Assembly: GCF_021284765.1 (NCBI RefSeq)
Contig: NZ_CP089924.1
Coordinates: 4,048,001 to 4,112,000 of the forward strand
From: Lysobacter sp. 5GHs7-4
GTDB taxonomy: Bacteria > Pseudomonadota > Gammaproteobacteria > Xanthomonadales > Xanthomonadaceae
Length of the DNA stretch: 64,000 bases
Direction of reading: 5' to 3'
Positions within the stretch are counted from its first letter, which is position 1. Every line of letters starts with the position of its first letter. A program made the position numbers and the translations under genes. Shown here in pieces: positions 42,326 to 52,889 of the stretch. The notes beneath the pieces are model-generated. The model did not search any database and was not told where the DNA came from. It worked only from the letters and a program-made list of their open reading frames with translations.

Positions 42326-43086
42326 TAGGCCCTACGCCGCAAATGCAAAAACAGCGGCCACTGGATCGTCCGCAGGTCCCCCGCCTCGCCCCAGGCCGCG
42401 GCCAGCGCCGGGGCATGCCGCGCGACCGGGTCGTCGCCGGTCGCGGCGCGGCAGCGCGCGGTCGCCGACATGCTGGCCAGATAACCCAGGAACCGCGGCA
42501 GGCTCCATTCGGCCTCCAGCCACAGCGTCGGCGCCGGCAGGGCCGGAAACGGCCAGGCGTAACCGGCGTAGGCAGCGTCGATCTGAGCCCGTTCCGGCGG
42601 CCAATAGGCCTCGATCTGGGCCCGGAACGCGGCCACCGGCTCCAGCATGCCCTCCGGGGCCAGGAAGTCCTGATAACCCCAGGCCGCGAGCACGCCGCCC
42701 GGCGCTAGCACGCGCTCGCATTCGGCGAAGAACGCCGCGCGGTCGAACCAGTGCAAGGCCTGCGCGACGGCGACCAATTGCACGCTGGCGTCGGCCAGCG
42801 CGCAGCGCTCGCCAGGTTCTACCGCCAGCTCGACGCGCGGGTCTTGCGCCTGCGCCCAATGCTCGGCGATCTGCTGCGCGCTGGGATCGCTGGCGTGGAC
42901 CCAGGCGAAACGCGCGGCGAGCCCGCGCGTGGCCTGGCCGCTGCCGCAACCCGGCTCCCACACCCGCGAGGTCGGCGGCGCGACCGCGGCGAGCGCATCG
43001 AACAGCGCATCGGGGTACTCGGGCCGCGCTGCCGCGTAGGTGCCGGCGACCGCGGAGAAATGGTCTTTGAACGGCGTGTCGCTCAT
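42325..43086 (-). CDS. Class I SAM-dependent methyltransferase
   Basis: A 253-residue Rossmann methyltransferase: motif I VWEPGCGSGQATRGLA (about 41-56), acidic motif II HASDPSAQQI, motif LVAVAQALHWFD and a post-core VLAPGGVLAAWGY. Similar to small-molecule methyltransferases of the UbiE/trans-aconitate type, substrate unknown. It starts 22 nt after ribD and so is probably cotranscribed with it, but it ends before the riboswitch and nothing links it to flavin synthesis. Confidence 0.87.
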   Translation of the reverse strand: MSDTPFKDHFSAVAGTYAAARPEYPDALFDALAAVAPPTSRVWEPGCGSGQATRGLAARFAWVHASDPSAQQIAEHWAQAQDPRVELAVEPGERCALADASVQLVAVAQALHWFDRAAFFAECERVLAPGGVLAAWGYQDFLAPEGMLEPVAAFRAQIEAYWPPERAQIDAAYAGYAWPFPALPAPTLWLEAEWSLPRFLGYLASMSATARCRAATGDDPVARHAPALAAAWGEAGDLRTIQWPLFLHLRRRA

Positions 43087-43108
43087 CCCGTCTCCTCAAG
43101 CCATCGCT

Positions 43109-44209
43109 TCACGCCGTCGCGTCGGGCCGCAGCAGCAGGCGCACGTCGTCGCCGATGCGACGCGACTCGACGATATTCAGGCGCAGCTTCTGCGTCATCG
43201 CTTCGATCTGCAGGCCGTCGAACAAGGGCCGCGCGTTCGCGCCCAACAACACCGGCGCGACGTACAGCAGTACCTCGTCGACCAGGCCTTCGGCCAGGAA
43301 CGCACCGGCCAAGGTGGCGCCGGCTTCCAGCTGGATTTCGTTGACGCCGCGGTCGGCCAGCAGCTTCAACACCGCCGGCAGATCGAAGCGGCCCTCGCGC
43401 ACCGCCACCGCTGCATGCTGGGCGCTGAGCTCGCGCGGCGGTTTGGCGTCGGGCGCGTGCAGGTACAGCGTGGGCGCATCGCCCTCGCGCACGCGTCCGC
43501 GCGCGACCGTGGCCAGGCCCGGGTCCAGCACCACGCGCAGGGGCGCGACGAAGGCGGTGTCGTCGCCCAGGCGCACCGTCAGCGAGGGATCGTCGGCCAG
43601 CACGGTGCCGGCGCCGGTGACGATGGCGCCGGCGCGCGCGCGCCAGCGCTGCACGTCCAGGCGCGAGGCCTCGCCGCTGATCCACTTGGACTCGCCGCTG
43701 GCCAGCGCGCTGCGGCCGTCGATGCTGGTCGCCAGCTTGACCCGCAGCCACGGCCGGCCACGTTCGATACGCGACAGGAACCCGCGGTTGAGCGTGCGCG
43801 CCTGCGCCTCCATCAGGCCGCTGGACACGGCGACGCCGGCCGCCTGCAACTGCGCGAAACCGGCGCCGTCGACCTGAGGGAACGGATCGCGCATCGCCGC
43901 AACCACGCGGGTCACGCCCGCCGCGATCAGCGCCTGGCTGCAGGGGCCGGTGCGGCCGGTGTGCGCGCAGGGCTCCAGCGTCACGTAGGCGGTCGCGCCG
44001 CGCGCGCGTTCGCCGGCGGCGTTCAAGGCATGCACTTCCGCATGCGGCTCGCCGGCGCGCTGATGCCAGCCCTCGCCCACCGCTTCGTCGCCGTGCGCGA
44101 TCACGCATCCGACCATGGGGTTGGGCTTGGTGGTGTAGGCGCCCAGCTCGGCCAGGCGCAGCGCGCGGGCCATGTGGGCGTGGTCGGTGGTGCTGAACTC
44201 GGTCGTCAT
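43109..44209 (-). CDS. ribD: RibD, bifunctional pyrimidine deaminase/reductase
   Basis: A 366-residue enzyme for the second and third steps of riboflavin synthesis. Deaminase domain (1-145) carries zinc ligands His56-Ala-Glu58, Cys81 and Cys90 (TLEPCAHTGRTGPC); the reductase domain (about 150-366) has LRVKLATSIDGRSAL and GGATLAG-like EAGATLAGAFL. ATG overlaps the stop of the upstream lipoprotein-like gene (ATGA). Not under the FMN riboswitch found downstream. Confidence 0.96.
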   Translation of the reverse strand: MTTEFSTTDHAHMARALRLAELGAYTTKPNPMVGCVIAHGDEAVGEGWHQRAGEPHAEVHALNAAGERARGATAYVTLEPCAHTGRTGPCSQALIAAGVTRVVAAMRDPFPQVDGAGFAQLQAAGVAVSSGLMEAQARTLNRGFLSRIERGRPWLRVKLATSIDGRSALASGESKWISGEASRLDVQRWRARAGAIVTGAGTVLADDPSLTVRLGDDTAFVAPLRVVLDPGLATVARGRVREGDAPTLYLHAPDAKPPRELSAQHAAVAVREGRFDLPAVLKLLADRGVNEIQLEAGATLAGAFLAEGLVDEVLLYVAPVLLGANARPLFDGLQIEAMTQKLRLNIVESRRIGDDVRLLLRPDATA

Positions 44210-45060
44210 GGCACGGGTTTGAAATGAGTGGCGTCGGGGAAATCGGAGATCAGGCTGCGGTCGGCCTGCACCGTCAAGGTCATCATGCCGCCCTCGGCCG
44301 CGCCGATGGCATGAGGGTCGAACTCGATCAGGTATAGCAGCTTGGTCGCATCGTCCACGTCGAGCCAGCGCGGCCGATCGGGCTGCTGCGGAAAACGCAC
44401 GCCGATGGCCTTCACCACGGCGTCGGCGGGCAAGCCGGCGAACTCGAAATCGCCGTCGCTACCCGACTGCGAGGATTGCTCGATCACGCGGCCGTCGGCC
44501 AAACGCAGCAAGGCCTTGGCATCGCCCACCGCCAGACCGTAGCGCGGCTCGTACACCTTCACCCACACGCTGTCGCCGGCACGACGCGGCCGGTTCGCCC
44601 ACCAGCGGTCCAGCGGCAGCAGGCCCGCGTCCACCGCCTGCTGCAAGGTCTCGATGCCGTCGCCGCGCACCGCGCCCAGATCGGTTTCGGTCAAGGGCGC
44701 GGGCAAGGTACGCACAATGCCGTCGCCGCCGCCGATCGCGCCCTCCATCAACGCGACGGTGGTCTGGCTGCGCTGCCAGCAGCCGCTCGCCTCCACGCCC
44801 GCCATCGGTACATCGCGGATGCGGAAGCTGCCGTCGGCATTTAATTGCAGGCTCGCCATCGCCTGCGCCCCGGTCGCGGCATAACGCCCTGCTGTCGCCA
44901 CGTCGGCGGGGGCGCAAATCGCGACGGCCGCAGGCGACATCATCGCCGCGCACCCGCTCAGCGCGAGCAGGCACAGCGCGCGCAGGCGCCCGCTGCCCGT
45001 GACCGCACCACGGTTGTTCGTGGCCGACACATGCGGTGAGTCGCGGAATCCTTCGCGCAT
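44206..45060 (-). CDS. Uncharacterised putative lipoprotein
   Basis: About 284 residues (or 265 if GTG 45003 is used). The hydrophobic stretch ALCLLALSGC forms a lipobox; with the GTG start the Cys is at position 18, as in typical lipoproteins, whereas ATG 45060 has the better ribosome site (AGGTG, 8 nt). The mature part has two beta-rich halves, an ASLQLNADGSFRIRDVP segment and VKVYEPRYGLAVGDAKALLRL. It resembles in style the next gene's GHYTLQ-LLLKPDGRFEF and the two are probably related envelope proteins. Function not recognised. Coupled to ribD. Confidence 0.65.
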   Translation of the reverse strand: MREGFRDSPHVSATNNRGAVTGSGRLRALCLLALSGCAAMMSPAAVAICAPADVATAGRYAATGAQAMASLQLNADGSFRIRDVPMAGVEASGCWQRSQTTVALMEGAIGGGDGIVRTLPAPLTETDLGAVRGDGIETLQQAVDAGLLPLDRWWANRPRRAGDSVWVKVYEPRYGLAVGDAKALLRLADGRVIEQSSQSGSDGDFEFAGLPADAVVKAIGVRFPQQPDRPRWLDVDDATKLLYLIEFDPHAIGAAEGGMMTLTVQADRSLISDFPDATHFKPVP

Positions 45061-45079
45061 CGAAGGCACCTGCGCGACC

Positions 45080-46273
45080 TCAGTCGCGTACATAGCGGCC
45101 GCGCACATTGGGCATGATCAACGCGCCGTCTTCCTGGCTCAGAATGATCCAGTCGAACGGCACCGGCCGCGCCGCGGCGCTGTCCAGGGTGATCGCGAAA
45201 ATACGGCCCCGGCCTTCGTCCAGCGCCACCGTCTGCGGCGGAAGGTCGGCGGGCCGAAGAACCACATGCTTCAAGCGCGCGCCCTCGCGTTGCACGGCCA
45301 AGGCCCAGCCGCTGGGACCGGTTTCGGTATGCTCGCTGCGTCCGTCGGAATAGGCGAACTCGACGCCGATCCCCTGCGCGCGAGCACCCGATTTCGGATC
45401 GCCGACGACCACGGCGTAGCCGCCCTTACCTACCTCCGATGCCGGCGCGCAACGTTCGGCATCGAACTTCGCCGGACGCAAGTCGGGCGTGGGCCGCTCG
45501 GCGGTCGCATGCAGGCGCCAGACCTGCCGCAGTTGTTGCAGATAGGTCTGCGCGGCGCGTTCGGCGGCCTCCATCTCGTTGGCGGGGGCCGCCTCATCAG
45601 GCGGCGGTTGTGCTCCATTCGCGGCGGCCATCGCGGCAGCGGCGGCAGCGGCCGCCGCATCGGCTGCCGAAGCAACCGGTGGCCAGCAGGGCTCGGGATG
45701 CCGGACCCTGGCCTCGATCGCCGTGGCGGCCGCCGTTTCCAGCGCCAGCCGCGATTGCTCCAGCGCCGCCAGCGCCGGCGCCAGTGAGGCTTCGGCCTCG
45801 CGGCGGCGCGCCGGATCGATCGGGCCGGTCAGATCGGCGATCGCGGCCAACTCGCCCGAAGCCAGGCCGTCGCGGTAGGTCTTCACGAATCCGCAGGCCT
45901 GTTCGATCGTGGTCTCGCGCCGCTCCTGCGCGAATTCCAGCAGACGCTTTTGCGCATCGGCATTCCACGGCAACGACCGATCCAGCGAGAACACGGGTGT
46001 GGCGCCAGCCGACTGCGTCCTCAGCACCACACTGTCGGCGGCCACGTCCCAGCGCCCGCTGGCGGTTTCGACCGCCAAGGCGTAGCTGAGGGTGAACTCG
46101 AAACGCCCGTCCGGCTTGAGCAGCAGTTCCGAAGCGGCGTCGCCCGCGCCTTGCAGCGTGTAATGCCCGGCCAGCGCCGCGCGCTGACGGTCCTCGACCG
46201 CATCGGCGGCCTGCGCCGACCCCGGCAGCGATAGCGCCAGCGCCAGCAGTCCGGATGCATATGCGTTCAACAT
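45080..46273 (-). CDS. Uncharacterised exported protein
   Basis: A 397-residue protein with a standard signal peptide (MLNAYASGLLALALSLPGSA, cleavage after AQA). ATG 46273 has AGGAG 7 nt upstream. N-terminal lipocalin-like beta block GHYTLQGAGD to FEFTLSYALAVETASGRWDV, a helical middle with an Ala-run (AADAAAAAAAAAMAAA), and a C-terminal block ending FDWIILSQEDGALIMPNVRG. Not recognised. Lies 19 nt before the lipoprotein gene and probably forms an operon with it. Confidence 0.7.
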   Translation of the reverse strand: MLNAYASGLLALALSLPGSAQAADAVEDRQRAALAGHYTLQGAGDAASELLLKPDGRFEFTLSYALAVETASGRWDVAADSVVLRTQSAGATPVFSLDRSLPWNADAQKRLLEFAQERRETTIEQACGFVKTYRDGLASGELAAIADLTGPIDPARRREAEASLAPALAALEQSRLALETAAATAIEARVRHPEPCWPPVASAADAAAAAAAAAMAAANGAQPPPDEAAPANEMEAAERAAQTYLQQLRQVWRLHATAERPTPDLRPAKFDAERCAPASEVGKGGYAVVVGDPKSGARAQGIGVEFAYSDGRSEHTETGPSGWALAVQREGARLKHVVLRPADLPPQTVALDEGRGRIFAITLDSAAARPVPFDWIILSQEDGALIMPNVRGRYVRD

Positions 46274-46366
46274 GCGCGATCTCCTTTCGTCGCGTAGCGG
46301 CGGCCGATACTCGCCGTCGCGCTCAGTGTCCGTTCCCATTCGCGCCAGGCGCGCAGACGGTGAATG

Positions 46367-46852
46367 TCACCGCCGACGATCGTCGGCGGGATCGAAGCTG
46401 GCGTGCGGCGCGTGACGGCGGAACTCGGCGAGGAACGCGTCCATGTCGTCCAGGGCGAGGTACTCGCGATCGATGCCATCGCGGTGCTCGCCGACCAGCC
46501 GGTGCACCCGGCCGCGCGAAGTGTAGATGCGCACGCGGACGAACCCATCGAGCCGATCATGGACTTCATGACGTGCATCGGCCCAGTACAGCTTGCCGCC
46601 GTCGAACCACATGCCAGCCGTCTCGTGCATGGCCCAGTACTTGGCCTCGACCTTGCGCTCGTGCATGGCCATCAGCACCAGCGCGGCCGCCAGGCCCAAC
46701 ACCGCCACCAACACCACCGGTTCTTTCAATGCGCCCACCATGCCCAGCGGCAACGCGATCAAGGCGAATACGATCGCTCCCCAGCGCGTAAAGCCGGTGA
46801 GGCCGCGGCGCAATTCTTCACGCACGAAGCGAAACCTACGCGGAGTCTCCAT
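46367..46852 (-). CDS. Uncharacterised small membrane protein
   Basis: A 161-residue protein with two adjacent membrane segments (about 22-42 and 45-64) and a C-terminal cytoplasmic domain of about 90 residues containing WFDGGKLYWADARHEV and YTSRGRVHRLVGEHRDGIDR. This layout recalls YcxB/DUF-type two-helix proteins, but no family is claimed. ATG 46852 has GGAGA 8 nt upstream and sits 13 nt after nrdR, so it is likely in the nrdR operon. Confidence 0.7.
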   Translation of the reverse strand: METPRRFRFVREELRRGLTGFTRWGAIVFALIALPLGMVGALKEPVVLVAVLGLAAALVLMAMHERKVEAKYWAMHETAGMWFDGGKLYWADARHEVHDRLDGFVRVRIYTSRGRVHRLVGEHRDGIDREYLALDDMDAFLAEFRRHAPHASFDPADDRRR

Positions 46853-46865
46853 CGCGGGTTCTCCG

Positions 46866-47384
46866 TCAGCGCTTGCGCGACTTTTCGGGCATGGGCTCTT
46901 CGCCCAGCAGCGGCAGCTGTCCGTCGCCGGGGATGTCGCGTTCGAGGCGGTCGAGCTCCTCGCGGAAATCGGCCACGTCCTCGAACGAGCGGTAGACCGA
47001 GGCGAAGCGCACGTACGCGACATGGTCGAGCTTGCGCAGCTCGGCCATCACGAACTCGCCGACCCGGCGCGACGGCAGTTCGCGCTCGGCGGTCATGCGC
47101 AGCTGGTGCACCACCGCGCGCACCGCGGCTTCGATCTGTTCCTCGGCCACCGGCCGCTTCTGCAGCGCGCGGTCGAAACCCACGCGCAGCTTGCGCGCGT
47201 CGAAGGCTTCGCGGCGGCCGTCGCCCTTGATGATCATCGGCAGCTTGAGCTCGATGGTCTCGAGCGTGCTGAAGCGCTCCCCGCAGGCCTCGCAGACGCG
47301 GCGGCGGCGGATGGTGGCGCCGTCGTCGGACACGCGCGAATCGATCACGCGGGTGTCCTGGTGCTGGCAGAAGGGGCAATGCAT
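46866..47384 (-). CDS. nrdR: NrdR, ribonucleotide reductase repressor
   Basis: A 172-residue regulator of nrd genes. Zinc ribbon Cys3, Cys6, Cys31 and Cys34 (MHCPFC, CEACG) binds DNA; the ATP-cone domain (about 49-139, [18 protein letters not shown]) senses ATP/dATP. Commonly placed between glyA and ribD, as here apart from the inserted genes. ATG 47384 rather than the preceding TTG. Confidence 0.97.
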   Translation of the reverse strand: MHCPFCQHQDTRVIDSRVSDDGATIRRRRVCEACGERFSTLETIELKLPMIIKGDGRREAFDARKLRVGFDRALQKRPVAEEQIEAAVRAVVHQLRMTAERELPSRRVGEFVMAELRKLDHVAYVRFASVYRSFEDVADFREELDRLERDIPGDGQLPLLGEEPMPEKSRKR

Positions 47385-47436
47385 CAAGCCACCGTGGGTC
47401 GGTACGGGAATGGGAAACCGCGGCGTCCGGAGCCGG

Positions 47437-48072
47437 TCATTTGTGGCGCCGGAACCCGTACTGCGGCCCGTCCGGATAGAAGCGCAGGCTCACATTGCCA
47501 TAGTCCGCGACCGGCCGGCCATCGCGCAGCGCCGGCTGGAAGGTCACCTGCTTGGCGAACGCCAGCGCGGGCCCGTCGAACACCGTGTCGTTGCTGCAGA
47601 TCACCATCGCGTCGCGGGTGCGGCCCTGGGCGTCGACGATGACCTTCACCACGACCTCGCCGACCTTGTCGCCCGCGGCGGCGGGATAGACCGCCTTGGG
47701 CCGGTTGTTCGGCTCCGGCGCGCGGCTGCCGGGCAGCGAATAGGGATCCGGCGCGTGGCCGCGATCCTGCTCCGACAACCACGGCACCTGGTTGCGGGCA
47801 TGGAAGTCCGAGATCTCGCGCCAGCTGGCGCGGTACTGCCCGCCAGGCATGTACACCTGGCAGGTCGGGATGTAGTAGGTCTCGGTCATGCCGATGTTCT
47901 GGCTGAAATCCACCGCCGGCTTCGGCGGCGGCGGTACGTCGACCACGACCGCCGTGGCGGCCTCGGCCGGCGTCAGCGTCTTGTACTCGACCGCCGGCGG
48001 CGCCGCGGCGGCTTGCATGCCCAGGCATGCAAGCCAGCCGGCGGCCGTCAGCCGCAGCAAGGTTTTAGCCAT
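47437..48072 (-). CDS. Exported protein with TonB-C-like domain
   Basis: A 211-residue protein with a signal peptide ([20 protein letters not shown], cleavage near AAA-APP). A short Pro stretch DVPPPPKP is followed by a region with CQVY and then a TonB C-terminal-type fold: [57 protein letters not shown]. It lacks the membrane anchor and long Pro-rich spacer of a true TonB, so energy transduction is doubtful. The start overlaps the glyA stop by 8 nt, suggesting coupling. Confidence 0.75.
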   Translation of the reverse strand: MAKTLLRLTAAGWLACLGMQAAAAPPAVEYKTLTPAEAATAVVVDVPPPPKPAVDFSQNIGMTETYYIPTCQVYMPGGQYRASWREISDFHARNQVPWLSEQDRGHAPDPYSLPGSRAPEPNNRPKAVYPAAAGDKVGEVVVKVIVDAQGRTRDAMVICSNDTVFDGPALAFAKQVTFQPALRDGRPVADYGNVSLRFYPDGPQYGFRRHK

Positions 48073-49318
48073 ACACCGGGAATTGCGCGCACTGCTTGGT
48101 CACGTTTTCGCGCACGCCGGCGATGACCTGGTCGTCGTTCGGGTGGTCGAGCACGTCGCAGATCCACTCGGCCAGCGCCACGCAGTCGGCTTCCTTGTAG
48201 CCGCGGGTGGTGACGGCCGGGGTGCCGATGCGCAGGCCCGAGGTCACGAACGGCTTCTGCGGGTCGTTCGGCACCGCGTTCTTGTTGACGGTGATGTGGG
48301 CCTTGCCCAGCGCTTCCTCGGCGGCCTTGCCGGTGATGCCCTTGCCGATCATGTCGACCAGCATCAGGTGGTTCTGGGTGCCGCCGGAGACGATCTTATA
48401 GCCGCGCGCGATGATGGTCTTGGCCATGGCCTGGGCGTTCTTCACGACCTGGGCCTGGTAATCCTTGAATTCCGGCTCCAGCGCTTCCTTGAACGCCACC
48501 GCCTTGGCCGCGATCACGTGCATCAGCGGACCGCCCTGGATGCCCGGGAAGACGATGCTCTGCAGCTTCTTGACCAGGTCCTCGGAGGCGTCCTTGGCGA
48601 CGATGATGCCGCCGCGCGGGCCGCGCAGGGTCTTGTGGGTGGTCGAGGTGACCACGTGCGCGTGCGGCACCGGGCTGGGGTAGACGCCGGCGGCGATCAG
48701 GCCGGCGACGTGGGCCATGTCGACGAACAGGTAGGCGCCGATCTTGTCGGCGATCGCGCGGAAGCGCGCCCAGTCGATCACCTGCGAATACGCCGAGAAG
48801 CCGGCGACGACCATCTTCGGCTTGTGCTCCAGCGCCAGGCGCTCGACTTCGTCGTAATCGATCAGGCCCTGATCGTTGACGCCGTACTGCACGGCGTTGA
48901 ACAGCTTGCCGCTGGCGTTGACCTTGGCGCCGTGGGTGAGGTGGCCGCCGTGGGCCAGGCTCATGCCCAGGATGGTGTCGCCCGGGTTGAGCAGGGCGAA
49001 GTACACCGCCTGGTTGGCCTGCGAGCCCGAATGCGGCTGCACGTTGGCGTAGTCCGCGCCGAACAGTTCCTTCACGCGATCGATCGCCAGCTGCTCGGCG
49101 ATGTCGACGTACTCGCAGCCGCCGTAGTAGCGCTTGCCCGGGTAGCCTTCGGCGTACTTGTTGGTCAGCACGCTGCCCTGGGCCTCCAGCACGCGCGGGC
49201 TGGCGTAATTCTCCGAGGCGATCAGTTCGACGTGGTCTTCCTGGCGGCGCGCCTCGGCCGCGATGGCCTGGGCAAGCTCGTCGTCGAATCCGGCAATACG
49301 GGTCTGGCTGGGGAACAT
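48065..49318 (-). CDS. glyA: Serine hydroxymethyltransferase
   Basis: A 417-residue PLP enzyme interconverting serine and glycine with tetrahydrofolate, main source of one-carbon units. [20 protein letters not shown] near the N-terminus and the PLP-lysine motif [15 protein letters not shown] are intact. First gene of the minus-strand series; the 225-bp gap to lpxO should hold divergent promoters. Confidence 0.98.
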   Translation of the reverse strand: MFPSQTRIAGFDDELAQAIAAEARRQEDHVELIASENYASPRVLEAQGSVLTNKYAEGYPGKRYYGGCEYVDIAEQLAIDRVKELFGADYANVQPHSGSQANQAVYFALLNPGDTILGMSLAHGGHLTHGAKVNASGKLFNAVQYGVNDQGLIDYDEVERLALEHKPKMVVAGFSAYSQVIDWARFRAIADKIGAYLFVDMAHVAGLIAAGVYPSPVPHAHVVTSTTHKTLRGPRGGIIVAKDASEDLVKKLQSIVFPGIQGGPLMHVIAAKAVAFKEALEPEFKDYQAQVVKNAQAMAKTIIARGYKIVSGGTQNHLMLVDMIGKGITGKAAEEALGKAHITVNKNAVPNDPQKPFVTSGLRIGTPAVTTRGYKEADCVALAEWICDVLDHPNDDQVIAGVRENVTKQCAQFPVYG

Positions 49319-49543
49319 TCGCGGCCTCGGAGGGAAAAACGGACGTGGGGGGAGGGGGGAGCGTCGCGTCGGGCCTGAGCCGGCGTTAACCTTCGAGCAG
49401 GCTAGACGGAAGACTCGAAATGTTAGCCTAGGGGCGTATGGCGGCCAACCGCCAAGGACGGGCCCGCGGCCCCTTGTGGCACCAAGGAGGCGCAGGATCG
49501 GCGCCCCACCCCCTTCCCCACCGCTTTACTGGATGTCCCGACC

Positions 49544-50446
49544 GTGAAATGGGTCTTCGTCTTCCTGTTCCTGGCCAGCGCCGTGTACGTGCACCTGCGC
49601 GGCAAGGTACGCCACCGTCTGGGACGGCAATTGCTGGACCATTCGACCTTCATGGCCCCGATCAACGTGCTGATGTACGCCTGCTCGCGGGTGCCGACCA
49701 GCCCCTTCATCGAGCCCGACCGCCACTTCCCCGAGCTCGAACCGCTGCGCGCGCGCTGGCGCGAGATCCGCGAGGAAGCCCTGCACCTGCGCGAACTGCA
49801 GCACATCAAGGCCGCCGACGGCTACAACGACGTCGGCTTCAACTCGTTCTTCCGCCGCGGCTGGAAGCGCTTCTACCTGAAGTGGTACGACGAGGCCCAC
49901 CCCTCGGCGGCCGAGCTGTGCCCGCGCACCACGCAGCTGCTGCGGCAGATCCCGGCGGTGAAGGCGGCGATGTTCGCCGAGCTGCCGCCGGGCGGCGAGT
50001 TGCGCCCGCACCGCGACCCCTTCGCCGGCTCCTTGCGCCTGCACCTGGGCCTGGACACGCCCAACGACGACGCCTGCTTCATCGACGTCGACGGCCAGCG
50101 CTACAGCTGGCGCGACGGCGAGTGGACCATGTTCGACGAGACCTATATCCACTGGGCCCAGAACGCCTCGCAGGCCAACCGCATCATCCTGTTCTGCGAC
50201 ATCGAGCGGCCGATGCGCTTCGCTTGGGCGCGCGGCATCAACCGCTTCGTGGCCAAGCACTTCATCGCCGCCGGCGCCTCGCCGAACATGGAAGGCGACA
50301 AGACCGGCGGCATCAACCGGTTGTTCAAGTACTTCTACGCCCTGCGCCTGAAGGCCAAGGGCCTGCGCGAGCGCAACAAGACGCTGTATTACGCGCTCAA
50401 GTACGCGCTGGTGGTGGCGGCGATCGCGTTCGTGATCTGGCTGTAG
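49544..50446 (+). CDS. lpxO: LpxO-like lipid A 2-hydroxylase
   Basis: A 300-residue Fe(II)/2-oxoglutarate dioxygenase of the aspartyl/asparaginyl hydroxylase family that hydroxylates lipid A secondary acyl chains. Membrane segments at both ends (about 2-18 and 282-300); HSTFMAPINVLMY; iron ligands His156-x-Asp158 (RPHRDPF) and His203 (YIHWAQN), with a distal Arg for 2-oxoglutarate (NRIILFCD). GTG start at 49544. Fits the lipid A theme with lpxC at 13.5 kb. Confidence 0.9.
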   Translation: MKWVFVFLFLASAVYVHLRGKVRHRLGRQLLDHSTFMAPINVLMYACSRVPTSPFIEPDRHFPELEPLRARWREIREEALHLRELQHIKAADGYNDVGFNSFFRRGWKRFYLKWYDEAHPSAAELCPRTTQLLRQIPAVKAAMFAELPPGGELRPHRDPFAGSLRLHLGLDTPNDDACFIDVDGQRYSWRDGEWTMFDETYIHWAQNASQANRIILFCDIERPMRFAWARGINRFVAKHFIAAGASPNMEGDKTGGINRLFKYFYALRLKAKGLRERNKTLYYALKYALVVAAIAFVIWL

Positions 50447-50502
50447 GGCGGGCCTGCGGAGCTACGCGACCTTCGTTCGGGCCTGACATCGCGAATCCCC
50501 CC

Positions 50503-50661
50503 GATCGTCGTTCCCGCGAAGGCGGGAACCCAGGGCTGCACCGACGTGGGCCTCGTCGAAGCATGGCGCTGAAGCCATTGGCTCGCGCATTCGCGCCGGC
50601 CTTGCCGTGGCCGCATGGCGCTGAAGGCACTGGATCCCCGCTTTCGCGGGGATGACGGCCT
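50503..50661. repeat. Inverted pair of REP-like palindromes upstream of ettA
   Basis: ATCGTCGTTCCCGCGAAGGC with GGGAACCCAG (50506-50535) and CTGGATCCCCGCTTTCGCGG with GGATGACGG (50631-50659) face each other across about 95 bp that hold two copies of GCATGGCGCTGAAG (50561 and 50614). The rest of the 50447-50856 gap contains no gene; GGGATAATT near 50781 could be a -10 for ettA but lacks a clear -35. Confidence 0.75.
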
Positions 50662-50856
50662 AAACACCGCGAATCCAGCCAATCCCGCTCCCGCCAAGTC
50701 GGAAGCAGAGCATTTCGGGCGTTTCACCCCCCGGTTCAGCCGCCCGCCGGCCCCGCGCTGGCACCCCGCCCTGCGCTGCGGGATAATTGGGGATTCCCGC
50801 CCCGCCCCGACGGCCATCCCCGGCCCGGCTCGGCGCGTCCACGCTTCGGAGTCCGC

Positions 50857-52515
<1,659 letters not shown>

Positions 52516-52557
52516 CGCATCGGCCCGGCCGCGCAATGCGCGGCCGACTTTGCCGAT

Positions 52558-52697
52558 GCGTCATCCCCGCGAAAGCGGGAATCCAGAGTCGCGACACCGC
52601 TTCCTGCTAGCCGCGGCACCCAGCACCCATCGGGAGAGACCCGATGGCCGGGGAAGGTTACGACGCGACTCTGGATTCCCGCCTTCGCGGGAATGAC
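52558..52697. repeat. 140-bp element with 35-bp terminal inverted repeats
   Basis: CGTCATCCCCGCGAAAGCGG with GAATCCAGAGTCGCG on the left and its near-perfect reverse complement at 52663-52697. About 70 bp of unrelated sequence with its own stem (CATCGGGAGAGACCCGATG) lies between. Looks like a MITE or a BIME built from two REP units; no target duplication could be confirmed. Confidence 0.75.
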
Positions 52698-52834
52698 GAG
52701 CAAAAAAGCAAAGGCTAAGTTCTTGCCTTCGCGGGAAACGACGAGCAAGAAAACAAAAGCTGGATTCCCGCCTTCGCGGGAATGACGAGCGAAGGGCAAA
52801 AGCTGGATTCCCGCTTTCGCGGGAATGACGAGCA
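52698..52834. repeat. Three tandem degenerate REP units before pyrF
   Basis: AAAGCTGGATTCCCGCYTTC followed by GCGGGAATGACGAGC repeats at about 52755-52787 and 52798-52831, with a more diverged copy at 52709-52745. All point the same way. The 52516-52889 gap has no gene; the upstream open frame in front of pyrF is translated repeat. Confidence 0.75.
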
Positions 52835-52889
52835 AACCCGAAGCAGAAACCACAAGCAAGCCAGGCACAACCCACAAGGCCCGCGCCCC

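Noticed and set aside
52782..52889. N-terminal extension of PyrF
   Set aside because: Encoded by REP repeat (LDSRFRGND); ATG 52890 gives the family's normal start.
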